A stretch of 64,000 bases of DNA from Thermodesulfobacteriota bacterium (lineage in GTDB: Bacteria > Desulfobacterota > DSM-4660 > Desulfatiglandales > Desulfatiglandaceae): positions 15,109 through 79,108 of the forward strand of contig JANQDY010000149.1 of assembly GCA_028278625.1 (NCBI GenBank), read 5' to 3'. This document shows, in pieces, positions 58,753-64,000 of the stretch. A program made the translations under genes and the position numbers. The notes beneath the pieces were generated by a model that did no database searches, was not told the DNA's origin, and was given only the letters and a program-made list of their open reading frames with translations. Position 1 is the stretch's first letter; every line of letters starts with the position of its first letter.

Positions 58753-59706
58753 TTATGCCATTTTTTTTTGAGTTTTCCCCAGCTCGTCCACTGAAGGGGC
58801 TCCAATTTTTAGGCGCTTATGAGCCTTCCCCCTCATGGAACCCAGATATATGGCACCAAGGGCCATTGCCGCGCCCACGGCCTCCACCAATGAGGTGGGC
58901 CGTCCGAAAAAAAGCATGTCCCAAATGAAAGCCCCCGTGGGCTGAAGAAGGATTGAGAGGCCCACCACTGAAAGGGGAATCTTCGGCATCCCCTCTATGA
59001 TCAGCCACCAACCCGCGGCGTGGCAGATCAATCCCAACATCAACAGTGCGCCCCAGGAGATCCCGTCAGGAATGACAAATCCTTCAGGGCCGCGCAGTAC
59101 CTCAAGTGCCATGAACAGTGTTGAAAAGATCGAGGCAAGGGTGATATTGGCCAGTGGGGAGAGAGCGGGTTTAAACCCGGAGGACCAGCGCATGACAATC
59201 AAAAAGGCCCCATACCAGATGGCGGCGCAGAGTCCCAGATAAATGCCGTACCTGTAATCAGGTCCGAGGCGGGACCACTCCGGTGCAACGATCAGAAAGA
59301 GACCGCATATGGCCAAGGGGATGGCCAAGACCATATGGCGGCTGGGCCGTTCCCCCAGGAAATAGTAGGCGCCGAAAGCGACCACAAAAACCTGGTGATT
59401 GGAAAAGATCGTCGATAGGCCCGGTCCGATGAAATGAATGGAATGGTGCCAGAAAACAAGGCCCAGGAAGAATAACAGGCCCGCCCCGGCGGCGGCCACA
59501 GCCGCCTTCCAACCGCACCACAACCGTTGCCTCCTAAGGAGTACGACCATTAGAAGTGCCAGACTTCCAAACAGCATCCGGTAAAAGCCGGCTGTGGTGG
59601 GTCCCACGTGGGCAACTTTTACGAATATCGAAGAGAAACTGATGATCACCGCCCCTGCGAGGACCTGTATCCGGGCTTTTTTGGTTTCTGAGGATTTCTC
59701 ATCCAT
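58753..59706 (-). CDS. EamA/DMT-family transporter
   Basis: The start is ATG 59706, overlapping arsM by 8 bases. The 317-residue protein has ten helices with two EamA repeats (start QVLAGAVIISFSSIFVKVAH; second half WYGAFLIVMRW... then LQPTGAFIWD). DMT exporters move metabolites or drugs out of the cell. Overlap with arsM raises the possibility that it handles a methylated arsenic product, but this is only inference. Confidence 0.85.
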   Translation of the reverse strand: MDEKSSETKKARIQVLAGAVIISFSSIFVKVAHVGPTTAGFYRMLFGSLALLMVVLLRRQRLWCGWKAAVAAAGAGLLFFLGLVFWHHSIHFIGPGLSTIFSNHQVFVVAFGAYYFLGERPSRHMVLAIPLAICGLFLIVAPEWSRLGPDYRYGIYLGLCAAIWYGAFLIVMRWSSGFKPALSPLANITLASIFSTLFMALEVLRGPEGFVIPDGISWGALLMLGLICHAAGWWLIIEGMPKIPLSVVGLSILLQPTGAFIWDMLFFGRPTSLVEAVGAAMALGAIYLGSMRGKAHKRLKIGAPSVDELGKTQKKMA

Positions 59707-60544
59707 TGGAATATTTCTCGTGCAAAAGACCGGGTTTATATGCTTGGATGGCAGCCGGAACAACCAATTGACGGACATTGTGCTGACCCACCGTTTCAAC
59801 TGACGGTTGCGGAAGTTGATCCCTGAAATGGATCTGGATTGCAGCAAAGCCCACATCCTTTAACATCTCCTCCAATTCCCTGGCCTCGGCCGCGCCGGAG
59901 ATGCAATGGCAGTAAAGATCCGTATCCTTACGCAATTTGTCGGGAATGGGAATGCTGGCCACCATGTCCATGATCATCAAACGGCCTCCCTCTTTAAGGA
60001 CCCTGAACGCCTCTGCAAAAACCCTTTGCTTGTCCGTAGAGAGATTGATAACGCAATTTGAAATGACCACGTCCACAAGGCTGTCTGCCACGGGAAGGTT
60101 CTCCAATTCTCCCAGCCGGAATTCAATATTGCCGCAATCCGTTCCTTCGCTGTTTTCCCGGGCTTTTCTGACCATTTCAGGGGTCATGTCCACGCCGATG
60201 ACATGCCCCCCCTCCCCCACCTGTTTGAGGGCTAAGAAGCAATCAAAACCGGCACCAGAGCCCAGATCCAGAACCGTCTCTCCGGGCTTAAGAAGCGCAC
60301 CGGCCAGTGGATTTCCGCAGCCCAAACCCAAATAAGATCCGGCAGGTGCCTCGCAAATGTCCTCTTCAAAATAGGTAAACCGCTTTGAAATGTCAGAGGA
60401 GGTACTCGGGGCCGAATTTCTTTTGCCGGAAGATGAGACCGAACAACATTCCGATCCCGAGCACGGATTTTCCCCTGCCGCGGCCATTCGGGCATAATAT
60501 GAGCGGACGGCTGATTTGATTTCGTTTTTATCTCCCTTTTTCAT
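59699..60544 (-). CDS. arsM: arsenite methyltransferase ArsM
   Basis: The start is ATG 60544, with GGGGA upstream. The 281-residue SAM methyltransferase has motif I VLDLGSGAGFDCFLA, a post-I GVDMTPEMVRKAREN, and the arsenic-binding cysteines in CCSVSSS (N-terminal), SNCVINLS and LYCHCISGA. It converts arsenite to methylated arsenic, the substrate for the arsenosugar pathway of ArsS (1436-2437) far upstream. Upstream on the same strand is sigZ (60703-61287), a pairing often seen with arsM. Confidence 0.9.
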   Translation of the reverse strand: MKKGDKNEIKSAVRSYYARMAAAGENPCSGSECCSVSSSGKRNSAPSTSSDISKRFTYFEEDICEAPAGSYLGLGCGNPLAGALLKPGETVLDLGSGAGFDCFLALKQVGEGGHVIGVDMTPEMVRKARENSEGTDCGNIEFRLGELENLPVADSLVDVVISNCVINLSTDKQRVFAEAFRVLKEGGRLMIMDMVASIPIPDKLRKDTDLYCHCISGAAEARELEEMLKDVGFAAIQIHFRDQLPQPSVETVGQHNVRQLVVPAAIQAYKPGLLHEKYSNG

Positions 60545-60690
60545 AACCATCATCCCCATTAAACATGAACGCATTTACATTGTCTTTGTAGAGTGGGACG
60601 GGTCTATGATGAAAAAGATGCAAAAAAAAAAGGGATATGGTGAGAACAGAAGATGGGTTGAGGGCTTGAAATAAGGACCTGGGCAGAAGT

Positions 60691-60718
60691 CTCTCCCGGG
60701 CTCTATGGGCCGGGAGAG
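60691..60718. repeat. GC-rich stem-loop at the sigZ 3' end
   Basis: CTCTCCCGG (60691-60699) and CCGGGAGAG (60710-60718) form a 9-bp stem around 10 bases, overlapping the sigZ stop. There is no T run in the minus direction, so it may be a stability or partial-termination element between sigZ and arsM. Confidence 0.4.
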
Positions 60719-61287
60719 GTGCTTTTCGGTTCGAAATCAATCACTCTCCCGAGAGGATCCAGCTCAAATCTGCAGCAGTTAAGCAACATGCGCTTTAATT
60801 TCGCTCGGGCTCTCTGGGTCCTTGATTTGGCACCGGACAAAGAGATGCCGAGCTTTTCACCCATCTCCTTTTGCGTCATGCCTTGATACGCCGTCATCTT
60901 GACGGCTTGGCGGTATTTTTCCGGCAACCGATCGACCATGTTGTCGACGCAAAGGGTCAATTCCTCCAGGACCGTTTCGCCAAGGGATTCATCCTTCAGG
61001 TGAAGGTTTTCCGGCAGGGCCGCCATGGGCTTCCTGCTTCGATAGTAATCGAAAATGGTATTTCGCGTGATCTGATATACCCAGGGTCCGAATTTGCGAC
61101 TGTCCTTAAGGGTTTTGATGTGCAGGTAAACCTTGAAAAAGACCTCCTGCAGAATATCATCCGCCATGGTTTGGTTGGAAACCCGCTTTAAAATGAACTT
61201 TCTGAGCCTGTCGCTCCATTCTTCCCAGATGGTTTCAACGTCATTTCCAGGTGTCAGGTTTGAGATGAGAAATGTCGACTCGGTCAT
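60703..61287 (-). CDS. sigZ: ECF RNA polymerase sigma factor SigZ
   Basis: The start is ATG 61287; an extended frame exists but is unsupported. The 194-residue sigma factor has region 2 (ILQEVFFKVYLHIKTLKDSR, with WVYQITRNTIFDYYR) and region 4 (LPEKYRQAVKMTAYQGMTQK, with LGISLSGAKSRTQRARAKLK). The tail LNCCRFELDPLGRVIDFE is typical of SigZ. No anti-sigma gene is next to it. It probably directs arsM expression. Confidence 0.88.
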   Translation of the reverse strand: MTESTFLISNLTPGNDVETIWEEWSDRLRKFILKRVSNQTMADDILQEVFFKVYLHIKTLKDSRKFGPWVYQITRNTIFDYYRSRKPMAALPENLHLKDESLGETVLEELTLCVDNMVDRLPEKYRQAVKMTAYQGMTQKEMGEKLGISLSGAKSRTQRARAKLKRMLLNCCRFELDPLGRVIDFEPKSTSPGP

Positions 61288-61378
61288 GATTTTTCTCTTA
61301 AAGGTTTTGTATGATAAGAGATGAAACAGATTCATCTGCACTTCCATATAGACGGCAATGCCCGAAAAAGGACGCAAA

Positions 61379-61615
61379 CTATCTGCCTGCAAACACGTGA
61401 ACCAGGAATCTTCTAAGCGGGTTGGCGGCAGCCCTCCTCTGGATTTTGGGGCGTTTGCCGCAACAAAAAGCTTGCTTCACTTCTCCGGTACTCGATTCTT
61501 CCATGTCAACAGCCAGAAACGCATCCCGGTAATCCCGGTACTGCAGATACATGTTAAGTCGAATTCCCATATGTGCACGTTTATATCTTTCCAGTATTTC
61601 TTTTGTGGTTTGCAT
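61379..61615 (-). CDS. small protein of unknown function
   Basis: The 78-codon frame starts at ATG 61615 with AAGGAGG at ideal distance. It begins MQTTKEILERYKRAHMGIRL (helical), has KQAFCCGKRPKI (a CC pair), and ends basic. No family is known. The start region is convincing; function is not. It precedes sigZ on the same strand by 91 bases. Confidence 0.5.
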   Translation of the reverse strand: MQTTKEILERYKRAHMGIRLNMYLQYRDYRDAFLAVDMEESSTGEVKQAFCCGKRPKIQRRAAANPLRRFLVHVFAGR

Positions 61616-61840
61616 GGCAACCTCCTTGATGCTGACGAAAACAATGGACCGTTCAACCGGTCTGATAAAAAACAAATGCCCTTTTGTTGGTATGACGGTC
61701 TTAAATACGGAATCGTGACAGAAATTTTTTTGGTGATACATTTGGGGTTGATGCCTTTGCCGCCATCTTTGTTCAGGAGGTCTTGGTTTGCGCCTGCCAG
61801 TGTTCAGAGAAAAGATCCCTGAATCTTTAAAGAGAAGGCT

Positions 61841-62275
61841 TTAGAGAATCCGTTTGAAATTGGGGATCACCTCCGTATTGTTCTTTATCATTTGCCAGAC
61901 GGGACAGATGGAAGTCTCGGCAAGTTGGATGGCCTTTTGAATGTCTGAGTCAACGGCATCTTCCGAATCCACGGTGAAATGGAGAAATATCTTTTGGAGC
62001 TTGATGGGAGGCTGATCTTGCCTCAATCCTTTTGCCTGTACCGTCATTCCCCTGATGGTCCGACCCATCTTTCGGAGCAAATAAAGAACGGTGGTTCCGC
62101 TGCATCCGGCAAAGCTCATAAGGAGAAGTTCCAGGCCGTTGTAACCCTGCCCGTCCCCAATGGGCGCTTTATAATCGAAAAGGATCGGCTGGTCGGGATT
62201 GGAAATGGATGTGCCCTTAAATTGTACTTTGTGATTGATCAAGGTCGCTGACACCTGTTCGAATTCCTTTGACAT
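61841..62275 (-). CDS. OsmC/Ohr family protein
   Basis: The start is ATG 62275, with AAGGAGG upstream. The 144-residue protein has both OsmC cysteines (AGCSGTTVL and SICPVWQ), the peroxidatic and resolving pair that reduces organic peroxides. Lone gene, divergent from the padR gene. Confidence 0.87.
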   Translation of the reverse strand: MSKEFEQVSATLINHKVQFKGTSISNPDQPILFDYKAPIGDGQGYNGLELLLMSFAGCSGTTVLYLLRKMGRTIRGMTVQAKGLRQDQPPIKLQKIFLHFTVDSEDAVDSDIQKAIQLAETSICPVWQMIKNNTEVIPNFKRIL

Positions 62276-62452
62276 ATGCGGTTCCTCCTTATGATGTGAG
62301 AGTATCTGGTGGTTTCCCCGTCTCTTCAATATGTCCATTTTACAATACTCATATTGAGAAAAAATCGCCCACCCGGGGGATGTCAGGGAATGTTGTTTTT
62401 TAAGTGTTTGCTTCGATTCCGGCCATGGTCTCGATTTTATGCTTGACTATTT

Positions 62453-62465
62453 AAATTTGACCAGT
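62453..62465 (+). promoter_or_regulatory. putative PadR operator, copy upstream of padR
   Basis: The 13-mer AAATTTGACCAGT is identical to one at 63129-63141 and is followed by AGTT-N6-AACT, an inverted repeat. It is upstream of padR (start 62528), consistent with autoregulation. Confidence 0.5.
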
Positions 62466-62527
62466 TAAAAAGAACTAGCGTCTCGCCATTCTGAACAAGG
62501 ACGGGAAAATAGGCTTTTATCAGGAAA

Positions 62528-63088
62528 ATGAACATTTCAAAGTTTGTTGTTTTAGGAACCCTCGATATTCTGGGCATCGCCAGCGGCTATGACATCATAC
62601 GCGAACTGGATCGGAAAATGATCAGCCGCTGGACCAATGTCAAGAGAGGCTCTATTTATAATGCCTTGAAATCACTGTCTAAAGACGGGAAAATCCGCGA
62701 AGTGGACCGCGTGAAAAAGGGCGCTTTTCCCACCATGACCCTGTATGAGATTACGGATTCGGGTCGTGATGCGTTTGATGAAATGCAGGAAGAGGCGTTT
62801 TTGGGGATTTACCCTCTCTTCTTGGGTTTCAAGCTGGCACTGAAGTTTAACAAACGGCGTTCGAGCAATGATATCAAGATGTATGCGAGTAAGGCCATCA
62901 ACGTCATCGATATGAACTTAAAGGGGATGAGCGCATATCTGGAAACGCTCCCCCTGGCGAGCCATCAGAGAGAATCGGACGGGTTCTTTATTGAGCATGA
63001 CCGGATGCTTTTTTTGGAAGAGAAGCGGTGGATCCAGATGGCCGTCAAAAGGCTTGATCTTGCCCAGATCAGCACCCGGTCGGATTGA
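62528..63088 (+). CDS. PadR-family transcriptional regulator
   Basis: The 186-residue protein has an N-terminal winged helix (FVVLGTLDILGIASGYDIIR, WTNVKRGSIYNALKSLSKDG, TLYEITDSGRDAF) and a C-terminal helical dimerisation arm (about 95-185). PadR proteins repress detoxification or degradation genes in response to a small ligand. The same 13-mer lies upstream of it and upstream of the downstream 2Fe-2S gene, the probable targets. Confidence 0.87.
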   Translation: MNISKFVVLGTLDILGIASGYDIIRELDRKMISRWTNVKRGSIYNALKSLSKDGKIREVDRVKKGAFPTMTLYEITDSGRDAFDEMQEEAFLGIYPLFLGFKLALKFNKRRSSNDIKMYASKAINVIDMNLKGMSAYLETLPLASHQRESDGFFIEHDRMLFLEEKRWIQMAVKRLDLAQISTRSD

Positions 63089-63128
63089 CGGCTTGAGCGG
63101 GCGCCAATATTTTTTTGGAATGATAGTC

Positions 63129-63141
63129 AAATTTGACCAGT
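63129..63141 (+). promoter_or_regulatory. putative PadR operator, copy upstream of the hydroxylase genes
   Basis: AAATTTGACCAGT lies inside the perfect palindrome GTCAAATTTGAC (63126-63137) and is followed by AGTCT-N4-AGACT. It ends 45 bases before the 63187 start, a place where a repressor would block transcription. Confidence 0.5.
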
Positions 63142-63186
63142 CTAGTAAGACTAATCGTTTTTGAGTAATCAGAAAAGGAGGCTTCA

Positions 63187-63654
63187 ATGATTTCATTAGA
63201 GGTTAACGGTATTGTTCATCGGTTGGATGTTGACCCGGAGACGCCTTTGCTTTGGGTTTTGAATGAACAGTTGAATCTAAAAGGGACCAAGTACAGCTGC
63301 GGTATAGGGGAGTGCGGTGCGTGCACGGTCATCATCGACGGAAAGGCGGCGCTTTCCTGTACCATACCCGTGGAAGAAGCCCAACACCGCCGGATCACAA
63401 CCATTGAGGGATTGGAAGGTTCCATCGGAGATGCGCTTCGTCGGGCCTGGATCGAAGAAGACGTAAACCAGTGCGGCTATTGCCAACCGGGCCAAATCAT
63501 GACGGCAACAGCGCTCTTGATGGAGAATTCGAAACCCGATGACCGGACCATTGATGCTGAAATGTCGGGGGTCATTTGCCGTTGCGGCACTTACCAGAAC
63601 ATCCGCAAGGCGATTCATGCGGCGTCCAGGGAGGTTGTCAATGGAAAAGAGTGA
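63187..63654 (+). CDS. 2Fe-2S subunit of a molybdenum hydroxylase (IorA/CoxS type)
   Basis: The 155-residue protein has the N-terminal plant-type 2Fe-2S domain (YSCGIGECGACTV, later LSC) and the C-terminal CO-dehydrogenase/xanthine-dehydrogenase 2Fe-2S domain (CGYCQPGQIM, ICRCGTYQNIRKAI). It passes electrons from the molybdopterin subunit. It overlaps the next gene by 14 bases. Confidence 0.92.
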   Translation: MISLEVNGIVHRLDVDPETPLLWVLNEQLNLKGTKYSCGIGECGACTVIIDGKAALSCTIPVEEAQHRRITTIEGLEGSIGDALRRAWIEEDVNQCGYCQPGQIMTATALLMENSKPDDRTIDAEMSGVICRCGTYQNIRKAIHAASREVVNGKE

Positions 63655-64000
63655 CATCAATGAGAGCAGACGACGCTTTCTGAAAATAGGGATCATTGGC
63701 GGTGCCGGACTCGCAGTGTCGGCCCATTGCACCCACTTTGTTCGGAAGAGAGAGGCTCTGGCCGCGGGGAACGTTCATCCAAAGGGAGGGGTTCCCCTTG
63801 GTCCCTGGGTGATCATCGGCTCAGACGATATTGTTACGGTCATGGTCAATCATTCGGAAATGGGTCAGGGGATCACCACGGCATTACCCATGATAGTGGC
63901 CGAGGAGTTGGCGGCCGATTGGAACAAGGTGCGATTCCGCATCGCGCCGGTGGCTGATGTGTATAAGCATCCCGACTACGGCATACAATGGACGGTTTCA
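63641..64000 (+). CDS. molybdopterin-binding subunit of the hydroxylase (IorB type), partial
   Basis: 120 codons are visible before the window ends. The twin-arginine leader ESRRRFLKIGIIGGAGLAVS (residues 8-27) is typical of periplasmic IorB/isoquinoline 1-oxidoreductase-type subunits. The SEMGQGITTALPMIVAEEL segment (about 75-93) is the start of the molybdopterin domain. The pair likely oxidises an aldehyde or N-heterocycle in the periplasm under PadR control. Confidence 0.88.
   Translation, partial: MEKSDINESRRRFLKIGIIGGAGLAVSAHCTHFVRKREALAAGNVHPKGGVPLGPWVIIGSDDIVTVMVNHSEMGQGITTALPMIVAEELAADWNKVRFRIAPVADVYKHPDYGIQWTVS

Noticed and set aside
1..64000. CRISPR arrays, tRNA or rRNA genes, insertion sequences, phage genes
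   Set aside because: No spaced direct repeats, cloverleaf sequences, transposase or integrase genes were seen on reading the window; a dedicated tRNA and repeat scan was not possible.

Overview
The window looks like the chromosome of an anaerobic, respiratory or syntrophic bacterium of the former Deltaproteobacteria (Desulfobacterota; sulfate-reducer or syntroph type). This rests on gene content: two tungsten/molybdenum aldehyde:ferredoxin oxidoreductases, a glycyl radical enzyme with its activase, a seven-haem cytochrome, a membrane HdrD/EMO-like iron-sulfur oxidoreductase next to EtfAB, a sigma-54 activator, many 4Fe-4S/DUF3786/DUF3795 proteins, and a probable selenoprotein. No 16S gene, tRNA, IS element or CRISPR array was seen, so the taxonomy is inference.

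Layout. 1-803 is the start of a peptide-type solute-binding protein (minus strand). 1089-2437 is an arsenosugar pair, a peroxidase-like protein and ArsS; ArsS appears to read through a UGA as selenocysteine. 2479-4413 holds a broken GntR/FCD regulator, a pirin and a CRP/flavodoxin-like chimera. 4498-9528 (minus) carries small secreted or unknown proteins, a SUMF1-domain protein and a D-2-hydroxyacid oxidation set (LarA-like, GlcD-like, cupin). 10024-13960 is AOR1 with two MoaD/ThiS-like carriers, a histidine phosphatase and a ThiS-ThiF fusion. 13992-19672 has an OYE-type reductase, a sigma-54 activator and an iron-type alcohol dehydrogenase. The dehydrogenase is preceded by two identical-arm 17-bp palindromes and a -24/-12 promoter. 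19842-30467 is AOR2, an APH-fold small-molecule kinase, a catalytically altered enolase, and a two-ATPase ABC importer resembling the glycerol (GlpSTPQV) type.

30562-42241 is a mycofactocin locus. The 43-aa precursor MftA ends in IDGICGVY. It is followed by MftB, MftC, two FadH/OYE-type oxidoreductases, EtfA, a heptahaem cytochrome, an EMO-like FeS oxidoreductase, EtfB and glycosyltransferase MftF. From oye1 to etfB the genes overlap or nearly touch, so redox cofactor synthesis and an electron-transport route to the membrane appear to be made together. Next come a glycyl radical enzyme of the diol/glycerol-dehydratase type and its activase (42382-45865).

45905-51344 is an envelope module (membrane protein, PspA-like coiled coil, von Willebrand A protein) divergent from a two-component system. 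51429-56571 holds three proteins sharing one 4Fe-4S domain, one of them fused to a LuxR helix-turn-helix, plus DUF3795 proteins, a lipid or isoprenylcysteine methyltransferase and a LysR regulator. 56712-62275 holds a hydrolase, a thioesterase, an EamA transporter, arsenite methyltransferase ArsM, SigZ and OsmC. 62528 to the end is a PadR regulator and the first two genes of a molybdenum hydroxylase, sharing a putative operator.

Working model (inference): a polyol or alcohol is imported by the ABC system and oxidised by the sigma-54-controlled alcohol dehydrogenase, probably with mycofactocin as electron acceptor. The AORs oxidise the aldehyde to an acid, the kinase phosphorylates it, and the enolase-like enzyme dehydrates it. 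Reduced mycofactocin is reoxidised through the OYE proteins, EtfAB, the EMO-like protein and the cytochrome.
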